Shown: positions 1 through 12,085 of the stretch, piece after piece
Layout of the letters: the number at the start of each line of letters is the position of its first letter
How positions within the stretch are numbered: the first letter of the stretch is position 1
From: Siphonodentalium dalli
Lineage: Eukaryota; Mollusca; Scaphopoda; Gadilida; Siphonodentaliidae
Direction: 5' to 3'
Length of the DNA: 64,000 nt
NCBI GenBank assembly: GCA_032622095.1
Contig: CP136066.1
Span: 9,387,784 to 9,451,783 of the forward strand
Position numbers and translations under genes: made by a program
Notes under the pieces: model-generated
What the model saw: only the letters and a program-made list of their open reading frames with translations
Told to the model about the DNA's origin: nothing
Databases searched by the model: none

Positions 1-3000
1 CTGCTGGAGGTAGAAGATCTGTTCCACTGTTCGGTTATACAACATAAGAAGATGTGCATTAATTTTTCGAATAGACGACATTATGGCCCACAATAATATA
101 GCCGACATGCAAACTCTTGGTATGATATATAGTGTCATCGTCAACATTAATAGATTACACAAATTGATGCAAATTTAAAGTCGCATCACATTTTACTGCT
201 TTGTATAGGTATTTGTGAATGCCGTAGCCTGTCAACGCGTGAATTAGAGGCAAGGTTTCACACACCTCATTGGACGATACTGATTGCTATGTCGTTCACG
301 GAAATGACACATGACCTATTTTTTGATTCAGTGTGAAGAATTATCATAGCTCCTATTCATTGAGAAACATAACATTATAGTATTTCGACATGGAATACAA
401 ATACTAACTAGCTTCCGACCGAGGCGTGCTGCATTGGCTGCATGTAACCGTATACATGTATACGCTCCCTCATGGTAACATACTAGCACGAGACCAGGAA
501 CTAACTATAAGCGAAAGTCGCCATGCAGGGACCATATCACGTGACAATCGACCCCATGGCAAACATATAATTCAGTGTTTTTGAAACACTTGTAGATTCT
601 GCACTGGACCATTCGCGAACAAAATAGAAGCCTGTCAAGGAGTCTTTGTTATCACCACCTGATACATATTTGACATTGTCTGGAACTGTGTAATGGACAC
701 ATGATGTGTGAAGCCTTGCTTGAATGCCAGGATTGTATAATCGGTTTGCGGGAAAAAGGTATTATAATGACTTATTCTGAAAAAGAATTGCAATGTATCA
801 TATTAAGCAACAACTTCAACAATCTACTAATATCGATGATGACCTAGTTACATCCTGTCAATAATTTGTATGTGCTTTATGTGTCAAGCCGACATGTATT
901 CAATTCGACGAATTACGATAATGTTTCTCCCGTTGTTAAACGAGAACAATAACAAAACTGCAGACTTCTTAAGCAACACTTTTTTCTTGCAAACTATTCG
1001 GCAATTACTTGGCACAATAACTCAACCAATTCTAGAATGCCATGTTCTTATAACCCTATACAATTTGGGCTCCATATATAGTCATATGTTGTGTGGCATA
1101 TATAACCATAGCCCTATATAAAGTGCACAAGATACATGTGTATGGTTATATGATAGCAACGCTAGGCATTGTGGCATGAGGTGTCCCTAAAGTATGTCCC
1201 TTTACCTATGTGCCCGTGTGAGTGTCATATAATTAATGTTATCACCTGGACGCAGAGCGGGAACAGTCAAAACCCAGATCCGCATGCATAAAAACGAATC
1301 TATAATGAATCAATGATGAAGCAAGATTCAGGCGTAATCATGATCGGCCAGTCCACTATCATTGTCTCTTTCATGCCCGCCGGGTTCATTGCAAAGATCA
1401 AGACTATGCTACTATTATAATCTTCGGATTGTTAACAAACCCAAATGATTTCAGTTGACCCAGAATATATACCCACGAGCTGGACAGAAACATAACAGCT
1501 AAACAGAGTAAAATATTTGTCCTACAATTCTGAAGTACTGAACCTTTTGTTATGCAGTGTATCGGATCTCCATCAAGGTTGAAAATAGGTCTGGCTAAAA
1601 TGACCCCACAACAGAAGTACCGGTATAGAAAGCATATTCACCGTGCATGATATATATGGGTGCACGAGATTATATGGGTTTGGTTTTCCTTGACGGCCAT
1701 CACATGGTCGCTGCGTGAGGGGCCCGGAAGCCCTACATGTCAACAACGCATTGATGGCACTTCATCCCTATCCATATGCAGTTATATAACTACTGAGATT
1801 TGCAATTGGCTACCATGATTCATGCGAATTGTTATTTGGCCGCCGACATGTCAGGATGTACTGGTATATGAAATGTGAGGATATCTGCATGGCATAACCG
1901 AAGTAGTGCCAATTTTGACTTAACTGGCTACCACTAGGATGAGCAGACTTATTGGGCATTTTCGTCAATCAATCATTCGTTACAATAATTGAGTTGGTAC
2001 AATATACTAGAGTTCTTTAGTTTGTTGATGAACACCAGTGAATGCATTCTTAATGAACAATTTCATTATCCCCATATGACGAACCCTGTTTAATTTGTGT
2101 CGGTAAGTTTGAAAATCTTCGATGCTGGTGGCCGTTTTGGATGCCATCTTAAACCAATTATCAAACATGAAGTGTCCGATACTGTATATACATTATATCG
2201 TCAATTGTGTCTAGTATCACAAAATGCGCCACAACACAAGAAAATACCTCACAGTAAAGGATAAGTCTCACTCGTCAGCCTTTGCTAACCATATGTGACC
2301 AGTTGAAATATATAATAGGCTTTGTACACACATTCAAATACAAATTGTAAACATATGAAATAGTTGACAAACAAGTGATCATTTGAGGTTTTATGAATTT
2401 ACATTTTCTGGACCAGTATCCTCGTGTGACGTTTACATACCCCTATCAAAATTTAATATCAATGTTGTAACATTTTGAGAAATTAGTAAACAATACAATT
2501 TTTCACCATTTCCCCCCAAAATTTTCATCTTAGAACATGTTCGGACAAGGTTGTTTATAATTCCCCTTCAACAATATCTATACTGTTTCATGTTATGCCC
2601 CTAAAGTCTTCTGTACATGCGGCATTCTAAGTGTAAACTATGTAATTCATTTTTCTGAGAAAATTATATTTTAGGGGGTGGGTTTAAGTTTATGCCCACA
2701 GCGCATTTTCACAGAAATATAATTATCAGTCCATCATCCAAATTGTTTTGTCAGGTCTTTGGGGCAATTGTTTAGATATGTTGCGCGTCAATAGCCCATT
2801 TGTTTCACAAGTTACAGCCAATTATATGTAACAAGTTTTTTTCAAAATTCAAGTGGTTTTTCGCAATTTCAAAATATTTAACGCAATTTTTTCGAACTAG
2901 CTTATACAGTGGTCCAGTGTTTATCTCATGTTGTTTTATGGTGATCTTTAATTAATATAAACGATCTCTTGTTCACTTTATAAGCACATTCATATTTGTT

Positions 3001-3264
3001 TACACTGGCACTTGCACTCGATGATTTTATTATTTTATTAAGGGGTAGGAGTTGTCTTCCTTGAACAAATCTATTTGGGACACATTCTGAAGCTGGCAAC
3101 AAGCAACATCGGATGCGTCATATAATCACCTTTAGTTTGATATATAAAAACCTTTGTTGGAGGGGGTGCAGCCAACTTCTAAACTAGAGGCTTTCTGAGA
3201 ATTGGCCCACGGACTATAGGTTATATTTTAGAAATAACAGTTACCAAAGTATGACTCCCCCCAA
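1..3264. other. No gene or repeat array recognised
   Basis: AT-rich sequence on both strands without an open frame that looks coding; the only frame of note (870-1121, plus) has no splice or composition support. No tandem array, palindrome or known transposon end was seen. Confidence 0.5.
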
Positions 3265-3540
3265 GAATATACTGATAGTATTGTATGAATGAAATATTAT
3301 ACCCAAACATGAATATACTGATAGTATTGTATGAATGAAATATTATACCCCAACAAGAATATACTGATAGTATTGTATGAATGAAATATTATACCCAAAC
3401 AAGAATATACTGATAGTATTGTATGAATGACATATTATACCCAAACAAGAATATACTGATAGTATTGTATGAATGAAATATTATACCCAAACAAGAATAT
3501 ACTGATAGTATTGTATGAATGAAATATTATACACAAACAC
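3265..3540. repeat. 46-bp tandem repeat, six copies
   Basis: The word GAATATACTGATAGTATTG recurs at 3265, 3311, 3357, 3403, 3449 and 3495, an exact 46-bp spacing, with only a few substitutions between copies. Such homogeneity points to recent expansion. The short minus-strand frame across it is a by-product of the repeat. Confidence 0.95.
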
Positions 3541-4149
3541 ACTTCGTGTGAGCCGAGAGTTTTATTTCTAGAGCACGCAAATAGTGAGGTATAAGCAAAA
3601 CACTCAAAATCGTGGCGATGTGTGTAGGAGAGTGATTCATGGTGACCCATCAACACCGAAATATGGAGAGGCGAAAACTAGCGAGCACTATACCGGTATG
3701 CTGCAATGGCATTATGCTGTAATGTAACACCTTAATGGCATGTATAACCACAGTTCAAGTAGTGTGGGCTCCCCGGTGCTGAGTGTTTTGCTTTTCACAT
3801 AATGTTTATGTACTGTTAGTTTACATACCATGCGTTTGTATACATAACACAGAGTACTGATATGACAGTTGCATACAATTAATGATTGGTATAAGAACAA
3901 GGTTTGTCTATAATATAATATTATTTCCGTTTATGACGGTTTTAACGGATGGGACAGCAGACGTTGTTGTGGAATATTGTGGCGTGTTGTTCTCCGCTTA
4001 CAAGGTTAATCTCTATATTATACAAACACTCGAACAGTATTACATAATTGATCATCGACACGATAGTGCTCAGAAGTATCCAAACGCGAATAATGAAATG
4101 CAGTCATAATGTAATTTAAATCACCCCATTAAGTTAGATTCCAGCTCAT
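3541..4149. other. No gene recognised
   Basis: Unique AT-rich sequence between two arrays. Two short opposing open frames (3712-3900 minus, 3882-4109 plus) have neither splice sites nor recognisable motifs. Confidence 0.4.
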
Positions 4150-4370
4150 TAAATGATATACGTAACGCCAGTTGTTTCTCCTCTGGGTGTGTTTGTGACT
4201 TTTGGATAACGCCAATTATTACTACTCTGTCTTTGTGTGCTTTCTGTTAATGTGTTTAGTTGGATTTGGATTATGTGGATAATGACAGTTGTTTTTCCTC
4301 CCTGTTTTGTGTTTTATGTTAATCCATGGATACCGCCAAGTATGTATTCCCTGCGTGTGTGTTTTGTTTT

Positions 4371-5343
4371 AATATTTTTTTTTTTAAACATATTTTATTT
4401 GTAGTATAATACAAAATGGATTGGGGCAATTTGGGGCACAAGTTACACAACTTAATGAGCCCCTCTCCGGTATACATTGGTACAAACAATTTGTTTAACA
4501 AAGTGGCACAACAAGTAACTTATTTACAGCTGCATGTGGTGAATGGAAAAGATGATGATGGAAGATTGTAACAGTTATTGAGGACGGGTGAGAATGAGAA
4601 TGATTGGTGGGGGGGGGGAGGTGCCAACGCCGAGTGTGCATGCTATGTTGAGGCGAAAAAAACACATGTGTTAATTGATAAACGAATTCATTATCGTAAA
4701 ATTTTAATGGAAACGTTTAGTCTTCGCGATAAAATGTTGGACTATTTTGAACAGTTTCACATTTTGTTTGTTAGGAGTATTCGGGATGCCAACAAGTAGA
4801 TTGTTCATATGTGTTAATTTAATTCCTTCTCTGTGTAGCAGGTGAAACATCTCCGTTCGTTCTGACCGGACAGGTAGTGGGGAAACATAAAGAAGTAATG
4901 ATAGGCATCTTCACACTGGTTGCCGCACGTACAACGTGGACTTCCTGAGATATAGTTTTTGAATTTGTCAGACTGAATATCACTACTATAGTTTCGTAGT
5001 CTGGCGTGCAATACATTATGTTTCCTACGTCCTGTATATAAATATACTGGGGGTCTAGTGGTAGGATAAATTATTCTAAGATAATCTTTAAAATCGAAAA
5101 TCGTCGGAGCTTCTGTTATTGCGGAAGGCATGTCGCTCCACGCTTTTATGGTTGAGGGGGAAATTACATTTTGTAATGTTCAGTATTGCTGAAATATGTG
5201 TAAACATTTTCGGGGTTTATGAATTTATACTCTGATATATCGGCTATACTGGGTGGTAATATTTTAGTGAAGTAAGTAGGGGCCCTCTGATTTACAATGT
5301 TATACATAGTTTGTAGTTTATGAAGTTCGCGCCTTTTTGTTTT
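4371..5343 (-). mobile_element. 5'-truncated non-LTR retrotransposon (LINE) copy
   Basis: The insertion has a poly-T run at 4375-4385 (the poly-A tail of a minus-strand element), the tail of a reverse transcriptase frame further in, and an abrupt 5' end about 970 bp away. AAAACAAAA-type sequence (plus-strand TTTTGTTTT) flanks it at 4362-4370 and 5335-5343, a plausible target-site duplication. Poly-A, 5' truncation and flanking duplication are the usual marks of target-primed LINE insertion. A related 3' end lies at 40218-40330. Confidence 0.75.
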
Positions 5344-5346
5344 CAT
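4814..5346 (-). pseudogene. Non-LTR reverse transcriptase C-terminal remnant
   Basis: The minus strand reads RRELHKLQTMYNIVNQRAP..YF..ILPPS from 5346, which matches the conserved end of LINE polymerases, where an RR..HKL motif is followed by YKI.N...P.YL..LLP. After a one-base frame slip near 5160 it continues IKAWSDMPSAIT.APTIFDFKDYLR and then a Cys/His cluster CTCGNQCEDAYHYFFMFPHY, the usual C-x-C...H....C-P-x-Y tail motif of these proteins; the second Cys of that motif is Phe here. The catalytic FADD-box part of the polymerase is absent through 5' truncation, so this cannot be active. The last 105 codons, to the stop at 4814, are intact. Family assignment is from motif memory and not from a search; jockey-, CR1- and RTE-type elements all share this tail. 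Confidence 0.75.
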
Positions 5347-6013
5347 GCGTGCTGTTGGATGTGGTATCCATCATTCATGGGTAACGACAGCTCTAACTCC
5401 TATGTGTGTGTTTTGTTTCAATGTGTGCTGGTGGATTTGATATGCATAGATACCGCCAGTTATTTCTCATCTGCGTTTGTGTGCTTCGTTTTAATGTGTG
5501 ATGCTTGGTGTGGTGTCCATGGATAGTTTTGGATACCACCCGTTATTTCTCCTCTGCGTGTGTGTTTTGTTTTAATATGTCCTGTTCGATGCTGTATCAA
5601 TGGATACAGCAGGCTGTATCTCCTCTGTGTGTGATTTGGTTTAATGGGTGCTAGTGTACATGTATGTGGTATTTATGGATACCGCCAGTTATTTCTCCGT
5701 TGCGTTTGCGTTTTGTTGTAATGCTTGCTGTTGGATGTGGTACCCATGGATAGCGCCCGTTATTTCTCCTCTGAATGTGTGTTTTTGAATGCGTGATTTT
5801 AGATGTGGTATCCACGGGTAACGTCAGATGTAACCCCTCTGCGTGTGTGCTTTTTGTTTTAATTGGTGATGTTGGATATGGTATCTATCAGTGACGCATG
5901 GTGTTTCCCCTCTGTGTTTCTGCGTTATTTTATTGTGTGATGTTGGGTTTGTTATCCATGTATAACGGCAGGTGTTTCCCTCTGTGTTTGCTTGTTTCGT
6001 TTTAATGTGTTAT

Positions 6014-6546
6014 GTTTTGTTTTATTATATGCGAATACCAATGCGAACGTGTCTTCATGAACTCTATCATATAAACGATAGACGTTGGAATATACATAGC
6101 ATTACGTTCTGTCAGTTCCAACCATGTCCATGTGCGTGTCTGATTTCTGCGGGAGTCGGATACCGTGGTTGATACAGACATCACATTGGGGGTAGCGATC
6201 GAACGAAATAGTTTCAATGTGTATAATCGCCACAGCTGCGTTTAATACTGATCAGCGACATGGCTACCAATGGCATATGCATGGTGGTAATATTCGAAGT
6301 GTTCCTTCAGCGATTGTATAGCGGTATCGTGTAGGCACTTAGCGGCGAAGAGAACTCCTGTGTTACTAGAACTTGTCCAGGTTTATATGTTAAAGAGCTG
6401 GTTTAGTTATGGTTTAGTGTCTTGTTGGCAGAAAGTCGTCACTAAATATACATTTAGCAATATCGTGACCAATGAAATTTTAGTATGTTGAACTATGGGT
6501 ATTACAACTGCACCGGGGAACACGCCGAAGTTAATATATTTAGCAT
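6014..6546. other. No gene recognised
   Basis: Unique sequence after the array. Overlapping frames on opposite strands (5972-6172 plus, 6002-6217 minus) are uninformative. Confidence 0.4.
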
Positions 6547-6846
6547 TAGAGCCGATATCACACACGATCATACCACCCGGTTAGGCACATCTGTCCGAGC
6601 TAACACTGCCATAAATTCATGCACATCTGTCCGAGCTAACACTGCCATACGATCACACCACCCGGTTAGGCACATCTGTCCGAGCTAACACTGCCATAAA
6701 TTCATGAGAGCCCATATCACACACGATCATACTACCCGGTTAGGCACATCTGTCCGAGCTAACACTGCCATAAATTCATATCACACACGATCACACCCCA
6801 CCCGGTTAGGCACATCTGTCCGAGCTAACACTGCCATAAATTCATG
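6547..6846. repeat. 57-73-bp tandem repeat, about 4.5 copies
   Basis: The block CACCCGGTTAGGCACATCTG followed by TCCGAGCTAACACTGCCATA recurs at about 6575, 6657, 6730 and 6797, with a truncated copy near 6621. Unit length differs because the CACACGATCA leader is present or absent. The plus-strand frames over it are repeat artefacts. Confidence 0.9.
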
Positions 6847-6980
6847 CAAGTTAGTGCATCTCTGGTTTGAGTCTGATGCAATAATGTGTCAGGGCTGTGA
6901 CATAGAGGGGGTCGCACAACATTGTGTTACAATACATGCACAACTGGATGAAAACTTAATATCTAAATGTCATAGGGCAA

Positions 6981-7165
6981 TTATACATGTAGATCAGGCC
7001 ATGTGATCCAATGGGTTTCTTCGTTGGTCAGAATCAATTTATGCAGCTCCGCAGTAGGAGGTGATCGACAAATTCCGATATTTTTGACGTCGATAAAATA
7101 GATTTCGACAGGAGAAGATAGGAGGCATAACCTCGTGTTATTGGAGAACTCCCCCTTGTTAACTC
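6981..7165 (-). CDS. Possible terminal exon, unknown product
   Basis: An open frame of 60 codons on the minus strand starts after a splice-acceptor-like TATCAGTGACAG (7166-7177) in phase 1 and ends at a stop at 6981. The peptide contains two Cys, one N-x-T site (NNT) and a C-terminal run THWITWPDLHV. It resembles extracellular exons elsewhere in the window only in its phase. I do not recognise a domain, and no upstream exon was found. The length could occur by chance in this composition. Confidence 0.22.
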
Positions 7166-7885
7166 CTGTCACTGATAATAGGATTGTAAAACTCGTTATT
7201 TCACGATTCTGAGAGCGACGTCAAGCCAACATTTTATTTGTTTCAGTCAGATTCCTTGTGGGGGAACACTAACTACAATGGTGGGAGCTATATGGGAGCA
7301 TGGGCATATTCGTTTAGGTTACCACTGAATAGGGTATGTGTCGCCACCAACTATATACAATTATATATACGAAAATTCCGCCACTATAAATGGGGGCAAT
7401 TCGTTTGACCAATCATAACTACATGCATATGTAAGTTTTTTGACCAATCACGATTGCATGTCATCGCGCGGTTTATAGCTTAATGGCACGAGCTTGAACA
7501 AATGGCGGATGATAAGTTAATAGACTAGGTTCATTTATGATTAATGAATTGTGTGGTCCCCAGAAAACTAGTGTTTGTCATACATATACATCAATCATAT
7601 ACCGTGTTGTTTCGCGTCGTTGTGATTGTTCTGATGTGTAATATAGCAGCAGGCGAATACCCTTGGCAATATCCGTCTTTCTGTACAATTTGAAAAAATA
7701 TTAGTGTCTGCCTCATAATTGATACCGAAATCATATAGAACTATAATGCACTCAGAGATATGCCAACGTGCGCAAAAATGTAATACAAAATAATTAAAAA
7801 AATAATTTCACTGTATTTGACTTAATTTAATTTAATTTAATGTTAGCAAAAAAAAAAAAATTACAATCTTCAATAATGTTATTTA
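7166..7885. other. No gene recognised
   Basis: AT-rich, with short TTTAA runs near 7800-7830 and poly-A at 7848-7860. Nothing coding was seen. Confidence 0.4.
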
Positions 7886-8053
7886 GGGGATAACAGTGTG
7901 GTGTTTTGTGATTTCGGAAAGGTACATGGCGAATATACTGTTGCAAATTTAGTTAATGGGCGACGGCGGAGTCGGAGCCCATTAACGGGTATTTGCCACA
8001 GTATATTCGCCATGTACCTTTCCGAAATCACAAAACACCACACTGTTATCCCC
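7886..8053. mobile_element. 168-bp foldback (near-perfect inverted repeat)
   Basis: The sequence starts GGGGATAACAGTGTGGTGTT and ends with its exact complement, AACACCACACTGTTATCCCC. About 60 bp of each arm pair perfectly, and a second block, GTTAATGGGC/GCCCATTAAC, pairs closer to the centre (about 7951-7989). This is the structure of a foldback or very short MITE. No clean target-site duplication is visible (flanks ATTTA and ATTCTA are only similar). An open frame across it (7898-8128) simply reads both arms. Confidence 0.85.
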
Positions 8054-8468
8054 ATTCTAATGCTCTTCGAAAAATGTTATTTAGACAAACAAATGGCTCG
8101 TAATTATCAACGAAATGTGCGGCCATAGAAAACACTCAGCCAATTCACGACTTTTTATTTTAAATTTAATGCGCTAGATAAAATATAGTCCCCCAATTAC
8201 CATTGCTCTTATCGTTAAAAATACTGATAAACATGAACAATTGCCACCTCAAATAGAAATAAATATGCACAACAATTAGTTTATGCATGTACCTGATGTC
8301 TTTTTCAGATGTTACCACTTACAAATTGCGGTTTTGATTTTACCGCGATCTTGCAGTTGAATTGAAACAATGGGAAATTGTTTACTCAATGCGATGTATT
8401 TCACGCCGTGTCTGTCGCGGTTTCATGTCAAGAAATGTGGTCAAATGATATCGAGACACTGCTATTGG

Positions 8469-8546
8469 TGGGGTATATCGTTGTGGTGTTTTGTATTTTC
8501 TGAAAGTACATGTATACAGGGCGAATGTACTGACTGTCAATTTTCG
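8469..8546. repeat. Diverged single arm of the 7886-8053 foldback
   Basis: GTGGTGTTTTGT, GAAAG.TACATG, GGCGAATGTACTG and TCAATTTT follow in the same order and spacing as in the left arm at 7886-7950, with scattered substitutions. It is an older half-copy about 0.5 kb away. Confidence 0.55.
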
Positions 8547-9173
8547 ACAAAAGCCACATCGCTGGTTTGTTTATATAGCAACGAGCTAGTAACGGAAGTC
8601 AGTACCAAGGGCGTCAACTCTATACTCTACTCCGTAACGTCGCCGGCATGTACTGCGTAAGGGTGACGTCGTGGAGTGAAATCGGTAGGGTGACACCAAC
8701 CTACGAATCTGACTGATCGCCATACTGTTGCGCGAGCGCACATAATAATAGTGATTCTTGAAAAATTGGCTTGATCTTGTGACATAATACTTAAGTCTGA
8801 AGAGGAACACTGTGCATATTAAAAGCCTAACGTGGACACAGTAATTGAGTCAGTGACCCAAGCTCAATCAAAGTGGAAAATGAACTGTCAATGAACAGAT
8901 GTGCCGACTTTCTATTGACTGTTATATTTCAATGGAATGGACGTGGCTTGCAATTGCAGATCGCATTCATTAGTGTCGTGACTCGTAAGTCTAAGATGAT
9001 TTCCGAAGATTGCCAGATTCGTGAATCGACTAATCTCGATTAATGACATTATTATGTTAGTGTGTGTACATTGTGATGTTGATCATGGCATGTTCCCACT
9101 AATCCCAGTTACCAGGATAAGAATTGCATGGAGCCTGATGAAATATTACACTTCTGCATAGAATAGTACAATA
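8547..9173. other. No gene recognised
   Basis: Unique sequence. Short frames only, none with splice support. Confidence 0.4.
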
Positions 9174-9578
9174 GAGACCTTTCGCAAAATCACGATTACG
9201 ATTACAGACAATATCCTGCTATATACGGCAAAAAATTCGATCTTTACGCTCGGGGGTTCTTATTTGAGACGAAATATACCCCACGCAGTTTAATTACGTG
9301 CAATTGCGTGTCAAGGGTGTGCCACCGGTGCTGCTTGGGGACGCTCGAATAGTATCCGTGTGGTTTATAACACACGGATAAGAACATGTGATCTGACAGA
9401 GACACACATTACTGTTCCCATCAAATATATGTGTAACTGAATATAGTGAGGCATATGCCGCCTCACCAATTAACCATCGTATGTAAGTTGTGATGGTGTC
9501 CACCTTAGTATGACAATATATCCTATCCCTAATCGTAATCGTAATCGTAATTGTAATCGTGTTTTTGCGAAAGGTCTC
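9174..9578. mobile_element. TA-flanked MITE with GAGACCTTTCGC terminal inverted repeats
   Basis: The left end GAGACCTTTCGCAAAATCACG at 9174 is matched in inverse by CGTGTTTTTGCGAAAGGTCTC ending at 9578. A TA dinucleotide sits immediately outside both ends (9172-9173, 9579-9580), as expected for Tc1/mariner-type insertion. Just inside both ends are short runs of ATTACG/CGTAAT. There is no transposase frame in the 405 bp, so it is non-autonomous. Confidence 0.85.
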
Positions 9579-9960
9579 TAGTCACTCGGGTGCGTTACAT
9601 GTGTAGTAGATTAGAGTTGGAAAATAAACTGAAAATGTGTGAATTATTAGTAATTAATCCGATTCAACTGGACGCTCCATTGATTACCGTTATGAGATCA
9701 GTTCCGAATATTACCGAAGCAATAACTACTCACGCATTGCACGTTGGTGTATCGAACCGACATTGGTAAGCTATGGGAACTAATGACAGTCAACCTACCT
9801 GGCTGGAAAGAGTGCATTCTTACTCTCATATGTGAAAATATTAATTAAATGGTTTGGTTAAAATAGCACATACAATGATATGATGTGCGAAATTTGTACA
9901 TTTAAATGATTAAAAAACCTAATAAAAAAAAAACACTTTAGCACTCACGAAAAAAGCAAA

Positions 9961-10046
9961 ATGGTCGACTCGCATATATAAGAGAATGCATTGGCACAGG
10001 GTAAACAAATCCCGACTTCCGACTGGATTTGATATGGCGGGTCACA
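9961..10046. mobile_element. Right-end remnant of the TGTGACCCGCC MITE family
   Basis: Half of the 69-bp palindrome (9961-9995) is followed by CACAGGGTA, the GACTTCCGACTGGATTTGAT block and the terminus GGCGGGTCACA, then TA. It matches the right end of the full element at 11627-12083. The left part is missing, with the break exactly at the centre of the palindrome. Confidence 0.85.
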
Positions 10047-10113
10047 TATGTTATTGCCCGACATCTCCCCCGCGGTTGCATACAAGACAAATTTAAGAGG
10101 TGGAACGCGGGAA

Positions 10114-10310
10114 TTGACCACCAGACCAAATCAGTCTGATATCACTGGAGATAAGTGTGTACTGGCTGTCAGTAACGACATACATATTACCATCGCATTC
10201 CAAGATGCATACGTGTGGCTACTGTTTGATAATTGTGTCATGTCTGTTAGCAATAGCTCATTGCGGTCCAATATTTGTTGTAGGGACGTGGTGACATGGG
10301 GTTGGGGTGT
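10114..10310. repeat. Direct duplicate of 11033-11232
   Basis: About 198 bp starting TTGACCACCAGACCAAATCA and ending GGGGTTGGGGTGT are repeated 919 bp downstream with very few differences, one of them a 3-bp length change in an ATT run. The small open frames on both strands here are not conserved as proteins. Confidence 0.95.
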
Positions 10311-10578
10311 CCAATAAGAGACGATAACCTTCAACTATATATAGTTTGCCCAAATTATCATATCTGACATACACGTTAACATGTTGGCATAGAACTTAAC
10401 TATGAAATGGGAAAGGAGTGATATACAGTATAACTGTAAGATGTGCGTCGTATACATCATACATAAATGGGGAGGGTTACTATGCATCATAACTATGGAT
10501 GGAAATGTGGTAATATACGTCATAAACATATATTTGGGAATTTGCAAACAATATCCATACATCTAATTAATTAATATA

Positions 10579-10725
10579 CTACGATGACCTTTAACTATAT
10601 TTATCGGGAGCTACATGTATATATTCTCATCCAATGCACACTACGATGACCTTTAACTATATTTATCGGGAACTACAGGTATATATACTCATCCAATGCA
10701 TGCTACGATGACCTTTATCTATAGT
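10579..10725. repeat. 62-bp tandem repeat, 2.4 copies
   Basis: CTACGATGACCTTTA.CTATA starts at 10579, 10641 and 10703. The intervening text (TTTATCGGGA.CTACA.GTATAT) matches between the copies. Confidence 0.9.
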
Positions 10726-11032
10726 TGTGTAACTATGGGTGTGTAACTTCTCTCAGTTCTCTGTATACTCAATATATACATGTATATGCCTTATACTATT
10801 ATCGCATAATTAAAACTTCACAAAAACCGATGAATAATCAACCGTTCTACTATCCTAACTGTTTTTGTTGACTTTTAGATAGCCGTGGGTTCACGCCTTC
10901 CGGTTACCAGTCGATGCATCACGCGGGTTTTTATCTGCCTGTTCGGTGTGTCGGTGTGGTGCTTGCGGACCTTGCCAATAAGTTATCATTCCTGACATAC
11001 CCTTTGGCATAATTGCCATAAACCATAAAACA

Positions 11033-11232
11033 TTGACCACCAGACCAAATCAGTCTGATATCACTGGAGATAAGTGTATACTGGCTGTCAGTAACGACAT
11101 ACATATTATTACCATCGCATTCCAAGATGCATAAGTGTGGCTACTGTTTGATAATTGTGTCATGTCTGTTAGCAATAGCTCATTGCGGTCCAATATGTGT
11201 TGTAGGGACGTGGTGACATGGGGTTGGGGTGT
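11033..11232. repeat. Direct duplicate of 10114-10310
   Basis: Second copy of the duplication described at 10114-10310. The flanks differ completely, so only this block was copied. Confidence 0.95.
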
Positions 11233-11246
11233 TTAACTCCCCAACT

Positions 11247-11446
11247 TTGGTCAAAATCCAACTACCAGTATGGTCCAGACCCAACTACCAAGATGACCCA
11301 GACCCAACTATCAACATGACCCATACCCAACTACCAGAATGGACCAGACCCAACTACCAGCATGGTCCAGACCCAACTACAATCATGGCCCAGACCAACT
11401 ACCAGCATGGCCCAGACCCAACTACAAGAAATGGCACAGGCCCAAC
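11247..11446. repeat. About 22-bp degenerate tandem repeat, nine copies
   Basis: The unit CCAGACCCAACTACCAGCAT followed by GG recurs with substitutions and small indels. It yields overlapping Pro/Asn/Tyr-rich frames in two phases, which are repeat artefacts. Confidence 0.85.
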
Positions 11447-11626
11447 TTCCCTCTGGTGTTCCTAACCGCCGCATCCATATTCCCTCTATTAACTATCTAC
11501 AATTACACCGAAAAATGCAATTCCGCTAAATATCGGTGACCATGTGGCTTAACAATAACATGTACATACGCTGGCTTACCGAAACATTAGAACATAATCA
11601 CCTTTCACATAATGAACGACGACATA

Positions 11627-12083
11627 TGTGACCCGCCATATCAAATCCAGTCGGAAGTCGGGATTTGTTTTACCCTGTGCCAATGCATTCTCTTATATAT
11701 GCGAGTCGACCATAGGTCGCCTCGCATATATAAGAGAATGCATTGGCTTAACAATTTTTATCATGTTTTTTAAATAACGTTTTCTTACAATTTTTAGGAC
11801 ATAAAATAAAAAACATCCATTACCCTGCAGGGAGCCCCACACATATATAGAAGCATATAGAAGAGTGTCGTCTGCTCATGTTTGTCTGGGGCTCTGTATG
11901 GGTGAAATTTTAAAATTGTTAAAGAATACAAGAACAAATTATTAAAATTGAAAAAATTGTCAGGCCAATGCATTATCTTATATATGTGAGGCGACCTATG
12001 GTCGACTCGCATATATAAGAGAATGCATTGGCACAGGGTACAAAAATCCCGACTTCCGACTGGATTTGATATGGCGGGTCACA
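11627..12083. mobile_element. Full-length TA-flanked MITE with two 69-bp palindromes
   Basis: The terminal inverted repeat TGTGACCCGCCATATCAAAT, followed by CCAGTCGGAAGTCGGGAT, is present at both ends, and TA flanks each side (11625-11626, 12084-12085), as for Tc1/mariner-type targets. Inside each terminus lies CCCTGTGCC and then a 69-bp palindrome (11679-11747 and 11964-12032) in opposite orientations, so the 457-bp element is a nested inverted repeat. The middle has poly-A/T-rich spacer and another stem, GAGCCCC...GGGGCTC. There is no transposase. Related copies lie at 18188-18648, 9961-10046, 44262-44545 and perhaps 35359-36166. Confidence 0.9.
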
Positions 12084-12085
12084 TA

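Larger units (their letters stand above)
4150..6013. repeat. Degenerate 70-80-bp tandem array split by a LINE insertion
   Basis: A unit with the core GGATACCGCCAGTTATTTCTCC, followed by TCTGCGTGTGTGTTTTGTTTT and TGTGCTGTTGG, recurs with strong divergence at about 70-80-bp spacing in 4150-4370 and again in 5344-6013. The two halves read on from each other, so the intervening 4371-5343 is a later insertion. Confidence 0.8.

Noticed and set aside
7898-8128. 76-codon plus-strand frame
   Set aside because: Reads through both arms of a foldback; no coding evidence.
8370-8660. 96-codon plus-strand Cys-rich frame
   Set aside because: Partly composed of the diverged foldback arm; no splice or homology support.
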